NCBI GenBank assembly: GCA_017616705.1
Contig: JAFZXQ010000013.1
Span: forward strand, 1 to 13,746
Reading direction: 5' to 3'
Length of the DNA stretch: 13,746 nt
DNA from: Clostridia bacterium
Lineage (GTDB): Bacteria > Bacillota > Clostridia > Christensenellales > UBA1242
The notes under the pieces were generated by a model, which searched no databases, had not been told where the DNA came from, and saw only the letters and a list, made by a program, of their open reading frames with translations. The number at the start of each line of letters is the position of its first letter. Within the stretch, counting starts at the first letter, position 1. A program made the translations under genes and the position numbers. This document shows, piece by piece, positions 6,096 to 13,664 of the stretch.

Positions 6096-7385
6096 TTAGC
6101 TAGCAACAGATAAATAACCGCCACTTCCTGTGGTCGCCTTAGTTTTATCAACAGCGCTAGAACTATAGTTTGGTAAACTTGAACAACTTTCAAACATATT
6201 AGTTGATGTTTTAACGCCTGTAACGCTCCACCCGCTTCCAACATAAATATGAGCAAGGTTTGTGCAATCGCTAAACATTGAAGTCATACTATAAACGTTA
6301 GAGGTGTTAAAGCCGCTAAGATCTAGGCTTGTTAAGCTTGAGCAACCATTAAACATTTCTTGCATAGTTGTTGTCTTAATAGTATTAAAGTTGTCAAAGG
6401 TTATGCTTGTTAGGCTTGAATAACCTTCAAACATACTTTGACAGTTAATGTTAGCATAAATTGGATCATCAGAAAGAATATAATAATTTCCATCGCTAAC
6501 GTTATCTCTGTAAATAGTTATAGCCTCAGTGCTTGTGTCTGAGCCATCAGCAACATATTCAAGATCATTGATAAACTCGTCAGTATAACTATCAGTATAA
6601 TCAAACGTTATTGTTTTTGGGAACGTAACATAAGAGTTAAACGTTAATCCGTTTACAAGCGTTGTTTCATAAAGTCTTTCGTCATATTGTTGTTGCCAAT
6701 TAAGGCTAATGCTAACATATTCACCTGGCATTCTTAAATAACTAGCATCATCTTCATTGCTTGGCCAAGTTATGGTTAAGCAATAACTATTAACTGACCT
6801 TCCTTCATAGCCAAACAATTCAGTTGGCGCATTTTCAAAATAAAATGAAGTGTCTTGATCAACAGTTTGGGCTAATATAACATCTTCTGCTTCTTCCCCA
6901 TCTTTTGAAAGGGTTAATTCATAAGTTAAAGGCAAAAGATTAGCATATTTTATTGCTAAAACATATTCAATGCTAACTTCATTAGTTTTTAAAGAATTAT
7001 AGTTTCTAACTTCAAAATAATAATCTCTTGTTGTTCCTGGTTGCCAGCCATCAGTTAAATAAATGGCGTTTATGTTATCATCATATTGGCCATTATCATT
7101 TAAATCTTCATAAGTTTCGCCTGAGTCATATTGCCCATTTGAGTTAGCATCAACATAGGTTTCAGGAAAAACTAATTCAATAATAGGATCAGCCGCATTA
7201 GCAGGAATAACAATAACGCCACTATTATAGAACTTTGCTATTGAAGCGCCAGTTACTATAAAATTGACCAACAAAAAACCCCAAGCAAGCCCATAAACAA
7301 GTTGCTTTGCGGTTAAACTTCCTATTTTGCGAAAAACCTTTGAGAAAAACTCTTGAATTCCCCAAAAAAACTTATTACTCTTCAT
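6096..7385 (-). CDS. Surface protein with TasA/camelysin-like N-terminal part, calcium-loop pair and BspA-type leucine-rich repeats (DUF285)
   Basis: A 429-aa exported protein. Residues 1-28 are basic and amphipathic, 29-50 form a hydrophobic segment, and 'TGASIAKFYNSG' (45-56) resembles the processing region of SipW/TasA/camelysin-type proteins. Residues 78-103 hold two loops, 'DANSNGQYD' and 'DLNDNGQYD', like thrombospondin-3/dockerin calcium loops. Residues about 110-235 form a beta-rich domain ('PGTTRDYYFEVRNY', 'LPLTYELTLS'). The C-terminal part carries repeats of 26-27 residues starting at 'MF' 318, 344, 370 and 397 ('MFNGCSSLTSLDLSGFNTSN'), the BspA/DUF285 signature, and ends in 'GSGGYLSVAS'. 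DUF285 repeats occur in adhesins and surface proteins of gut and oral bacteria and Mollicutes. There is no LPXTG or C-terminal helix, so anchoring would be N-terminal, or the protein is released. The start is supported by AGGA 9 nt upstream. It is monocistronic. Confidence 0.85.
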   Translation of the reverse strand: MKSNKFFWGIQEFFSKVFRKIGSLTAKQLVYGLAWGFLLVNFIVTGASIAKFYNSGVIVIPANAADPIIELVFPETYVDANSNGQYDSGETYEDLNDNGQYDDNINAIYLTDGWQPGTTRDYYFEVRNYNSLKTNEVSIEYVLAIKYANLLPLTYELTLSKDGEEAEDVILAQTVDQDTSFYFENAPTELFGYEGRSVNSYCLTITWPSNEDDASYLRMPGEYVSISLNWQQQYDERLYETTLVNGLTFNSYVTFPKTITFDYTDSYTDEFINDLEYVADGSDTSTEAITIYRDNVSDGNYYILSDDPIYANINCQSMFEGYSSLTSITFDNFNTIKTTTMQEMFNGCSSLTSLDLSGFNTSNVYSMTSMFSDCTNLAHIYVGSGWSVTGVKTSTNMFESCSSLPNYSSSAVDKTKATTGSGGYLSVAS

Positions 7386-7429
7386 GTCGCTTTATCCTAA
7401 TTATTCGTTAAAATAATTATTCTAAATCA

Positions 7430-7459
7430 ATAATACATAATTATGACAAAAGATGTCAA
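7430..7459 (-). promoter_or_regulatory. Promoter of the BspA-like gene
   Basis: Perfect TTGACA (7459-7454), 18-nt spacer and TATTAT (7435-7430) on the - strand. The start would be near 7423, leaving a leader of about 38 nt. The -35 is embedded in an inverted repeat listed separately. Confidence 0.65.
7444..7458. promoter_or_regulatory. Possible operator: inverted repeat over the BspA-like -35 box
   Basis: TGACA-AAAGA-TGTCA, perfect 5-bp arms around a 5-nt centre. It covers five of six bases of the -35 hexamer, so a bound dimeric regulator would block RNA polymerase. Arms are short and chance is possible in AT-rich DNA. Confidence 0.3.
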
Positions 7460-7496
7460 GCAATTTACTCTTCTAAATAGATTTATTTAATTCATT

Positions 7497-7531
7497 AAAT
7501 AAAAAATCGCAACCCAATTTGAGTTGCGATT
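7497..7531 (-). terminator. Intrinsic terminator of rplM-rpsI
   Basis: 9-bp stem AATCGCAAC / GTTGCGATT (7505-7513 and 7523-7531) with a 9-nt loop. On the - strand it is followed by TTTTTTATTT. It lies 16 nt beyond the rpsI stop. Confidence 0.88.
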
Positions 7532-7547
7532 AAATTCATAGTTAATG

Positions 7548-7958
7548 TTATCTCTTGCTGAATTGTGGAGCTTTTCTTGCTTTCTTTAAACCATATTTCT
7601 TACGTTCTTTCATACGTGGGTCACGGCTTAAGAAGCCAGCAGCTTTAATTTCTGGTTTATAGTTTTCATTAGCTAAAACAAGCGCTCTAGCAATACCATG
7701 CCTGATTGCACCAGCTTGGCCAGAAAGACCACCACCATAAACGTTAACAAAAACGTCATATTTATCAGTTGCGCCAACAAGGCTAATAGCTTGAGTTGCA
7801 ATAGTTTTTAAAATTTCATTTCCAGCAAAATATTCATCAAGGCTAACTTTGTTAACAGTGATTTTTCCTGAGCCTTCCATGATTCTAACTCTTGCAATAG
7901 CCTTTTTCCTACGGCCTGTTGCCCAAATTTGTGTTGCTTTATTTGATTTCTTTGCCAT
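7548..7958 (-). CDS. rpsI: 30S ribosomal protein S9
   Basis: A 136-aa small-subunit protein that binds the 3' domain of 16S rRNA; its C-terminal tail reaches the P-site tRNA. The N-terminal 'WATGRRKKAIARVRI', 'YGGGLSGQAGAIRHGIARAL' and C-terminal 'RDPRMKERKKYGLKKARKAP' are hallmark S9 segments, and the tail ends in QFSKR as usual. It starts 2 nt after the rplM stop, with an AGAGGA Shine-Dalgarno inside the end of rplM. The pair is transcribed from the promoter upstream of rplM, and a strong terminator follows. Confidence 0.99.
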   Translation of the reverse strand: MAKKSNKATQIWATGRRKKAIARVRIMEGSGKITVNKVSLDEYFAGNEILKTIATQAISLVGATDKYDVFVNVYGGGLSGQAGAIRHGIARALVLANENYKPEIKAAGFLSRDPRMKERKKYGLKKARKAPQFSKR

Positions 7959-7960
7959 CT

Positions 7961-8404
7961 TTATTTCCTCTTACCTTTTAGTTCAATTGCTTCAGGCATT
8001 TGAGCTTCATGCCCATGATTTGCATCTTTATAGCAACGAAGTTTCTTTATCATCTTTCTTCCAATTCTATTTTTAGGAAGCATTCCTCTTACTGCTTCAT
8101 AAACGGCAAAGTCAGCTTTATCTCTAAGTAATGTGCTATATTGAATCTCTTTAAGACCGCCAATATAAAGAGTATGATAACGATAGAATTTTTGCTCCAT
8201 CTTTTTACCAGTTAAAGCAACTTTATCACAGTTGATAACAATAACGTGATCACCGCAATCAACGCTAGGAGTAAATTCTGGTTTGTTTTTTCCGCGAAGT
8301 ATGCTAGCAACTTGGCTTGCTAATCTTCCTAAAGGCATATCTGTTGCATCAACAAGATACCATTTAGTTGACTTATTCTCGGGATTATGTAAATATGTTT
8401 TCAT
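7961..8404 (-). CDS. rplM: 50S ribosomal protein L13
   Basis: A 147-aa early-assembly protein of the large subunit. Visible hallmarks are 'KWYLVDATDMPLGRLASQVA', 'LRGKNKPEFTPSVDCGDHVI', 'VINCDKVALTGKK' and 'AVRGMLPKNRIGRKMIKKLR'. Length is standard. A Shine-Dalgarno (AAAGGA) precedes the ATG by about 9 nt. It is the first gene of the rplM-rpsI operon, preceded by a roughly 73-nt leader with a stem that may be an autoregulatory site. truA lies just upstream in the same direction, a neighbourhood common in Firmicutes. Confidence 0.99.
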   Translation of the reverse strand: MKTYLHNPENKSTKWYLVDATDMPLGRLASQVASILRGKNKPEFTPSVDCGDHVIVINCDKVALTGKKMEQKFYRYHTLYIGGLKEIQYSTLLRDKADFAVYEAVRGMLPKNRIGRKMIKKLRCYKDANHGHEAQMPEAIELKGKRK

Positions 8405-8423
8405 CTTATTTTTCCTTTTTTAT

Positions 8424-8468
8424 AGTTTCAAAGTTTGCGTTCCGTGAGATTAACACTAGCCTTGAACT
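8424..8468 (-). promoter_or_regulatory. Structured leader of rplM-rpsI, candidate L13 autoregulatory element
   Basis: On the - strand AGTTCAAG (8468-8461) can pair with CTTTGAAACT (8433-8424) with one bulge. The enclosed region contains 'CTAGTGTTAATCTCACGG' and 'AACGCAAA'. Its position directly upstream of rplM, its ~45-nt size and its closing helix are in keeping with the Firmicutes L13 leader family, which binds L13 to repress its own operon. I judged this by position and shape; the family match was not computed. Confidence 0.5.
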
Positions 8469-8483
8469 GCATATTGCGTTAGT

Positions 8484-8512
8484 ATTTTACAACAAAACTA
8501 TCGTGTTGTCAA
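8484..8512 (-). promoter_or_regulatory. Promoter of rplM-rpsI
   Basis: Perfect TTGACA (8512-8507), 17-nt spacer and TAAAAT (8489-8484) on the - strand, the best-matching promoter in the window. The start is expected near 8477, which puts the rplM leader stem at the 5' end of the message. Confidence 0.82.
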
Positions 8513-8544
8513 CAGTTTTTAAATTTTTTTATTTATATATTTTA

Positions 8545-9279
8545 TTAATAAACTACGCTTTTAAGGTAAAGTGCGTATGGCGGAGCAGTTTTGCCTGCTC
8601 TTGCCCTATTCTTTGCTTCTAATATTTCTTGCATCTTGCTAACTCCACCGCGCCCTGCGCCAATATCAACAAGCGTTCCCATAATTATCCTAACCATATT
8701 ATAAAGAAAACCATTAGCGCTAATTTCAAGTTCATATTCAAAATCGCTAATTTTATTAATCTTTGCGCTTGTCACTTTTCTAACAAAATTGGTTTTTCCG
8801 CTCTTTTTGCTAACAAAACTTGAAAAATCATGTTCGCCAACTAAGCATGGTAAATTTTTAATCATCAAATCAACGTTAATGTTATCATTAATTCGCCATT
8901 CTCTTCCGCGTTTTAAGGGGTGTTCATAGCGAGATAAATAGAACTTATAAACATAGGTTTTTGTTTTAGCGCTAAACCTTGCGTCAAAGTCATCATCAGC
9001 CTTCTCTGTTTTTAAAACCCTAATGTCTTCAGGAAGATGAGCGTTAAGATTTCTATATAAATTATTTGGGCTAACTTGATCAGGCGCATCAAAAGAAATT
9101 ACCTGGCCTAAAGCGTGAACCCCAGCATCAGTTCGCCCGCTTGCATTAACCTCAATTTTTTGGTCAAACAAAACCAAAAGAGCATTTTCAATCTCTTTTT
9201 GAACGCTTCGTTTCCCAGGCTGCTTTTGCCACCCACAAAACGAAGTCCCATCATAACTAATTGTTGCCTTAATTTTCAT
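8545..9279 (-). CDS. truA: tRNA pseudouridine(38-40) synthase
   Basis: A 244-aa enzyme that converts uridines 38-40 of the tRNA anticodon stem to pseudouridine. The N-terminal 'ISYDGTSFCGWQKQ' and the catalytic motif 'SGRTDAGVHALGQVISFD' with Asp51 are diagnostic. The C-terminal 'YNMVRIIMGTLVDIGAGR' and 'AGKTAPPYALYLKSV' complete the fold. The ATG follows the stop of the coiled-coil gene without a gap (TAAATG), with AGG 5 nt before it, so the two are translationally coupled. No hairpin-plus-T-run is seen behind the stop, only AT-rich sequence, so transcripts may run on into rplM. Confidence 0.98.
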   Translation of the reverse strand: MKIKATISYDGTSFCGWQKQPGKRSVQKEIENALLVLFDQKIEVNASGRTDAGVHALGQVISFDAPDQVSPNNLYRNLNAHLPEDIRVLKTEKADDDFDARFSAKTKTYVYKFYLSRYEHPLKRGREWRINDNINVDLMIKNLPCLVGEHDFSSFVSKKSGKTNFVRKVTSAKINKISDFEYELEISANGFLYNMVRIIMGTLVDIGAGRGGVSKMQEILEAKNRARAGKTAPPYALYLKSVVY

Positions 9280-9996
9280 TTAACCTAATAACTCAGGAGT
9301 TTCTTTAACCTTTGTTTCAAGGCCTGCTCTAGCAAAAACTTTTGCATCTTCTATTGCATAATCTCTACCAACAAATGCAAGACCTTTAACATAGTAAGAA
9401 CGCCCAAATTCATTATCATAATCAAACTTTTTTGAATCAGTTGTTACTAGATAGCCATTTTTTACGCCATAGCAATAAATAACATCTCTTAAAACTTGCC
9501 ATGCAACAACTTTAAGACCGCCAACTGGATATGGCTCTTCTTTATCAAAAGAAATAGTTTTCCCTTGCATTTCCTTTTTATAATCACTAACACTATCAAA
9601 CTTATCAACTAACTTTTTATAAAGCCCATAGTAACCAGCGTTTAAATAGTCAATGCAGCCTTCATTGATTTCTGTTGAAATTTCACAATTTCTTAATTCC
9701 TTGTTTTCTTTCTCAATGCGACGTTTTCTCTCAACTACTCTTAAAATAGCGTTGTAATCTTTAACTAAGTTTTCAATATGTTTAGAAAGTTCTTCTTTCT
9801 TTTTTTCAAAATATTTATCAAGGTCTTTATTGCTTAATTTTGTTTGGCTACTTAACCCCTTTTTATATTCTTTTTTACTTGCCTCTTTGAGCTCATTATT
9901 CTTTGCTACTGCTTCTTTTAAATACTTGATATAAACCATATCTTCGGCTAAACCAAAAACAGCATCAAATGATAAATTTTTATTGTTTACAATCAT
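9280..9996 (-). CDS. Unrecognised lysine-rich coiled-coil protein co-transcribed with truA
   Basis: I do not recognise this family. The 238-aa product is hydrophilic with no signal peptide or membrane helix. Residues about 22-105 are very rich in Lys and Glu and look like a long helix or coiled coil ('DKYFEKKKEELSKHIENLVK', 'ERKRRIEKENKEL'). The C-terminal 150-238 is more globular ('VGGLKVVAWQVLRDVIYCYG', 'YYVKGLAFVG', 'AIEDAKVFARAGL') with alternating strand-like segments. ATG at 9996-9994 is the better start: a GGAGG core sits 5 nt upstream, whereas the longer GTG reading from 10002 begins within this site. It precedes truA with zero gap and has a promoter divergent from nifJ. Cytoplasmic location is inferred, function unknown. 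Confidence 0.8.
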   Translation of the reverse strand: MIVNNKNLSFDAVFGLAEDMVYIKYLKEAVAKNNELKEASKKEYKKGLSSQTKLSNKDLDKYFEKKKEELSKHIENLVKDYNAILRVVERKRRIEKENKELRNCEISTEINEGCIDYLNAGYYGLYKKLVDKFDSVSDYKKEMQGKTISFDKEEPYPVGGLKVVAWQVLRDVIYCYGVKNGYLVTTDSKKFDYDNEFGRSYYVKGLAFVGRDYAIEDAKVFARAGLETKVKETPELLG

Positions 9997-10019
9997 AAAC
10001 ACCTCCTCCCCTCATTTCA

Positions 10020-10049
10020 ATGATAACACACGTACATTAGATTCTGCAA
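10020..10049 (-). promoter_or_regulatory. Promoter of the coiled-coil gene / truA
   Basis: On the - strand TTGCAG (10049-10044), 18-nt spacer and extended -10 TGTTATCAT (hexamer 10025-10020). It is weaker than others in the window but correctly placed ahead of a very strong GGAGGAGG site. Confidence 0.5.
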
Positions 10050-10068
10050 ATATTTTAAGAAAAAAGAT

Positions 10069-10097
10069 TTGACTATTTTTATGTTTAATACTAATAT
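10069..10097 (+). promoter_or_regulatory. Promoter of nifJ
   Basis: TTGACT (10069-10074), 17-nt spacer, TAATAT (10092-10097). The start is expected near 10104, giving a leader of about 23 nt with an AAGGGG Shine-Dalgarno at 10115-10120, 6 nt before the ATG. The -35 lies 19 bp from the -35 of the divergent coiled-coil gene. Confidence 0.75.
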
Positions 10098-10126
10098 AAA
10101 AGTGATAGAATTTTAAGGGGAAATTT

Positions 10127-13100
10127 ATGAAAAAATATATAACAGTTGATGGCAACACCGCTGCAAGCAACATGGCCTATCTTTTAAGCGATATGGCTTT
10201 AATTTATCCTATAACTCCAAGCTCACCTATGGCTGAAAATATCGATGAACTGGGCGCTAAAGGAAAAACTAATATATTTGGCAAAATCTGCGAAGTAACT
10301 GAAATGCAAAGCGAGGCCGGTGCCGCTGGCGCGCTTCATGGCGCACTTTCTGCCGGAAGCCTAGCAACAACCTTTACTTCAAGTCAGGGTTTGCTTTTAA
10401 TGATTCCTAATATGTATAAAATCGCGGGCGAACATTTGCCTTGCGTTATTCACGTTGCCGCAAGAACGGTTGCAACTCATGCCCTATCAATCTTTGGCGA
10501 CCATAGCGATGTTTACGCAACAAGGTCAACTGGCTTTGGAATTATTTCAAGCCGAAACCCACAAGAATGTCAAGATATGGCTCTTGCTAGTCATCTTATT
10601 GCCCTTGAAGGAAAAGTTCCATTTATTCATTTCTTTGATGGTTTTAGAACTAGCCATGAAATTGATAAAATTGAAGAAATAAGCGCTCAAACGGTTGCGG
10701 ATCTCGTTGACCCTGCGCTTGTTTTAGAACATAAAAATGCTGGGATTAACCCACTTCACCCAACTCAAAAAGGAACGGCTCAAAACGAAGACGTTTTCTT
10801 CCAAACAAGTGAAGCAAGCAACCCTTATTATTTAGCATTACCAAAAACAATTAAAAAGGTTTTTGCTAAAATTAAAAAGGCAACCGGCCGAAACTATGAA
10901 TTGTTTGAATACTATGGTGACCCTAATGCTGAATATGTTTTTGTTAGCATGGGTTCATCAAACATAACAATAAGAGAAACTGTTAAATATTTAAATGGCC
11001 TTGGCGTTAAAGTAGGCTCAATTAATGTTAGGGTTTATCGCCCATTTGACACGGCAAGTTTAGCAAGTGCAATACCTGCTAGTTGCAAAGTTCTTTGCGT
11101 TCTTGACAGAACTAAAGAAAGTGGCGCCGTTGGCGAACCTCTTTATACTGACGTTAGTTCAGCAGTTAATGAACTTGGTTTAAACATAAAAGTTTTAGGC
11201 GGAAGATATGGTCTTTCAAGCAAAGAGTTTACGCCTTCAATGGTTTACGCTGTTTATGAAAACATGATAAAAGCAAGGCCTAAAAATCACTTTACTATTG
11301 GAATAACTGATGACGTTACCAACCTTAGCTTACCTATCAATAAAAAGTTAAATATTATCCCTAAAGGGACAATTTCTTGCAAGTTCTTTGGGCTTGGAAG
11401 TGATGGAACGGTTAGCGCTAATAAGAGTACTGTTAAAATTATTGGCGAACAAACCAACCTTTATGCTCAAGCATATTTTGTTTATGACAGCAAGAAAAGC
11501 GGAAGCATAACAACGAGTCACCTTCGCCTTGGTCCAACTGAGATTAACGCGCCTTATCTTATTGATGAAAGTGACTTTATCGCCTGTCATAATACCTCAT
11601 TTTTACAGAGAATTGACGTTCTTAATGGAATAAAAAAGAATGGCGTTTTCTTACTTAATGCGCCTTATAGTGATGAAGGAATGGAAGTAACCCTCCCTGC
11701 TAACGTAAGAAAAACCATTGCCGAAAAGAACCTTAAATTCTACTCTATTGACGCTGAAAAAATTGCAGATAGCGTTGGGCTTAATAGAAGAATTAACCTT
11801 ATTATGCAAACCTGTTTCTTTAAACTCGCTGATATCCTTCCTGAAAGTCAAGCAATCAGCTTAATTAAAGATATGGCAATTAAATCTTACTCTAAAAAAG
11901 GTGAAAAGGTTATGCAAGCAAATATGCAAGCAATTGACCTTAGCCTTAGTTCACTAAGAGAAGTAAAATATCCAACTAGTTGGAAAAACGCAGAAGATAA
12001 AAACTCCCCTGCCGCTAGGCTTGAACATGACTGCGCAAATTGCAGTGAGCATTGCCATGAATTTTACCATAGCATTATGGAGCCAATCAAAAAACTTGAA
12101 GGAAACAATATTCCTGTTTCAAGCCTTAACCCAACAGGAGAAATTCCAACGGGAACAAGCAAACTTGAAAAAAGGAACATTGCAACAGAAATTCCTGTTT
12201 GGATTCCTGAAAATTGTATTCAATGTGGCATGTGTTCTCTAGCTTGCCCTCACGCAGTAATTAGACCATATTTAACAAAAGCAACAGATAAAGTTAACGT
12301 TAAGAAAGTCCCTGCTTTAGGCGTTAATGGATATAACTATACTATCGCATGTAGCCCTGCTGACTGCACGGGTTGCTCGGTTTGCGCTAATGTTTGTCCT
12401 GCTAAAAACAAGGCAATTGTTATGAAAAACGCAAACGAAGTTTATGCTGAAAGTGCTAAACAATATAACTTAATTAAAGATGTTGTTAACCCTCAAACAG
12501 CCTTTCCTCTTAACTCAATTAAAGGCAGCCAATTTAAAGCGCCTCTATTTGAGTTTAGCGGAGCGTGCGCTGGTTGCGGCGAAACACCATACATCAAGTT
12601 ATTAACTCAATTATTCGGTGAAAACTTGGTTATTGCTAACGCAACAGGTTGCTCTTCAATTTATGGTGGAAGCTTCCCTGTTTGCCCTTACACAACCGAT
12701 AAAAACGGAATGGGTCCTGCTTGGGCTAATAGCCTTTTTGAAGACAATGCTGAATTTGGGCTAGGAATTTATAAATCAAGAAAGAATTCAAGAGAGCAAT
12801 TAGTTTCAATTATCGAAAACTTAGTTACTAACAAATTAACAAGCGAAAAGTTAAACAAACTTCTTAAAACTTGGCTTAGCCAAGATAAAAAAGAAAATGC
12901 GTTAGCCATTGAAATCGAGAAACTGTCTAGCATTGAGGCTAAAACAAATTCTAACCTTATTCCACTTCTTGCCCTTTCAAACAGCCTTGTTGATTCATTT
13001 ACATGGATAATTGGTGGTGATGGTTGGGCTTATGACATTGGTTTTGGTGGGCTTGACCACGTGCTTTCAACCGGCGAAAATGTTAAAGTTTTAGTTCTTG

Positions 13101-13624
13101 ACACTGAGGTTTATTCTAACACCGGTGGTCAAGCAAGCAAGGCAACCCCTATGGGCGCTGTTGCTAAATTCGCCGCTAATGGTAAGAAAACTCAAAAGAA
13201 AGACCTTGGCGCTATCGCAAGAAATTATCCTAACTGCTATGTTGCTCAGGTTAGCCTTGGCGCAAATATGCCAGCAACAATTAACGCATTTATTGAAGCA
13301 AACAATCATAACGGCCCCGCAATTATTATTGCTTACTGCCCTTGCATTAACCATGGCGGAGATATGAGCAAATCAATGGAAGAAGAAAGGTTGGCCGTTC
13401 AGTCTGGTTATTTTAACACCTATCGCTTTAACCCAAGCCAAGAAAACCCATTAACTATTGACCCACCACTTCCAATAGTTCCTTACCAAGAGTTTATTTC
13501 AAAACAAAGTAGGTATTTCTCATTATCAAAGAAAAACCCAGAACTCGCAAATAGCCTATTTGCTTCAGCAGAAGGTTATGCAATAAAACGTTATAACAAA
13601 TTAAAAAATAACGCTGATAAATAA
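10127..13624 (+). CDS. nifJ: Pyruvate:ferredoxin (flavodoxin) oxidoreductase, single-chain
   Basis: A 1165-aa homodimeric-type PFOR, oxidising pyruvate and CoA to acetyl-CoA and CO2 with reduction of ferredoxin, the central pyruvate step in anaerobes. The pyrimidine-binding domain starts at 'ALIYPITPSSPM' (24-35), with Glu63 in 'QSEAGAAGALHG'. Two 4Fe-4S clusters sit in a ferredoxin-like domain: Cys697/700/703/707 and Cys747/750/753/757. The third cluster uses Cys814, 817, 842 and 1071, close to Desulfovibrio africanus numbering. The thiamine diphosphate/Mg site is 'GGDGWAYDIG' (963-972) through Asn998 in 'DTEVYSNTGGQ'. Length is standard for PFORs without the long C-terminal extension. Start: AAGGGG 6 nt upstream. 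It is monocistronic, the only + strand protein gene, and oxygen-sensitive by family. The reduced ferredoxin would feed hydrogenase, Rnf or other pathways not in this window. Confidence 0.98.
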   Translation: MKKYITVDGNTAASNMAYLLSDMALIYPITPSSPMAENIDELGAKGKTNIFGKICEVTEMQSEAGAAGALHGALSAGSLATTFTSSQGLLLMIPNMYKIAGEHLPCVIHVAARTVATHALSIFGDHSDVYATRSTGFGIISSRNPQECQDMALASHLIALEGKVPFIHFFDGFRTSHEIDKIEEISAQTVADLVDPALVLEHKNAGINPLHPTQKGTAQNEDVFFQTSEASNPYYLALPKTIKKVFAKIKKATGRNYELFEYYGDPNAEYVFVSMGSSNITIRETVKYLNGLGVKVGSINVRVYRPFDTASLASAIPASCKVLCVLDRTKESGAVGEPLYTDVSSAVNELGLNIKVLGGRYGLSSKEFTPSMVYAVYENMIKARPKNHFTIGITDDVTNLSLPINKKLNIIPKGTISCKFFGLGSDGTVSANKSTVKIIGEQTNLYAQAYFVYDSKKSGSITTSHLRLGPTEINAPYLIDESDFIACHNTSFLQRIDVLNGIKKNGVFLLNAPYSDEGMEVTLPANVRKTIAEKNLKFYSIDAEKIADSVGLNRRINLIMQTCFFKLADILPESQAISLIKDMAIKSYSKKGEKVMQANMQAIDLSLSSLREVKYPTSWKNAEDKNSPAARLEHDCANCSEHCHEFYHSIMEPIKKLEGNNIPVSSLNPTGEIPTGTSKLEKRNIATEIPVWIPENCIQCGMCSLACPHAVIRPYLTKATDKVNVKKVPALGVNGYNYTIACSPADCTGCSVCANVCPAKNKAIVMKNANEVYAESAKQYNLIKDVVNPQTAFPLNSIKGSQFKAPLFEFSGACAGCGETPYIKLLTQLFGENLVIANATGCSSIYGGSFPVCPYTTDKNGMGPAWANSLFEDNAEFGLGIYKSRKNSREQLVSIIENLVTNKLTSEKLNKLLKTWLSQDKKENALAIEIEKLSSIEAKTNSNLIPLLALSNSLVDSFTWIIGGDGWAYDIGFGGLDHVLSTGENVKVLVLDTEVYSNTGGQASKATPMGAVAKFAANGKKTQKKDLGAIARNYPNCYVAQVSLGANMPATINAFIEANNHNGPAIIIAYCPCINHGGDMSKSMEEERLAVQSGYFNTYRFNPSQENPLTIDPPLPIVPYQEFISKQSRYFSLSKKNPELANSLFASAEGYAIKRYNKLKNNADK

Positions 13625-13632
13625 AAACAAAA

Positions 13633-13664
13633 AAGCCTTTAGGGAAAACCTAAAGGCCTTTTTT
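13633..13664. terminator. Bidirectional terminator between nifJ and the convergent gene
   Basis: Perfect 9-bp stem GCCTTTAGG / CCTAAAGGC (13635-13643 and 13649-13657), loop GAAAA. A run of A precedes and a run of T follows, so it can stop transcripts from both sides. It begins 10 nt after the nifJ stop and touches the stop of the - strand gene at 13663. Confidence 0.92.

Noticed and set aside
6023..6256. 77-aa - strand frame overlapping the end of the BspA-like gene
   Set aside because: A shadow frame of the DUF285 repeats that runs through the terminator and the trxB promoter.
7849..8076. 75-aa + strand frame antisense to rplM-rpsI
   Set aside because: Pure antisense shadow of two certain ribosomal-protein genes.
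8515..8544. Terminator after truA
   Set aside because: The region is AT-rich, but I found no GC-containing stem followed by a T-run on the - strand.
8368..8622. 84-aa + strand frame antisense to the rplM leader and truA end
   Set aside because: No Shine-Dalgarno, and it crosses a strong - strand promoter and the rplM start.
9997..10002. GTG start for the coiled-coil protein
   Set aside because: This GTG is inside or directly at the GGAGGTG Shine-Dalgarno; the ATG 6 nt further on has ideal spacing.
13091..13367. Overlapping 87-aa and 89-aa frames inside nifJ on both strands
   Set aside because: They cover the thiamine-binding region of nifJ, which is certain; both are shadows.
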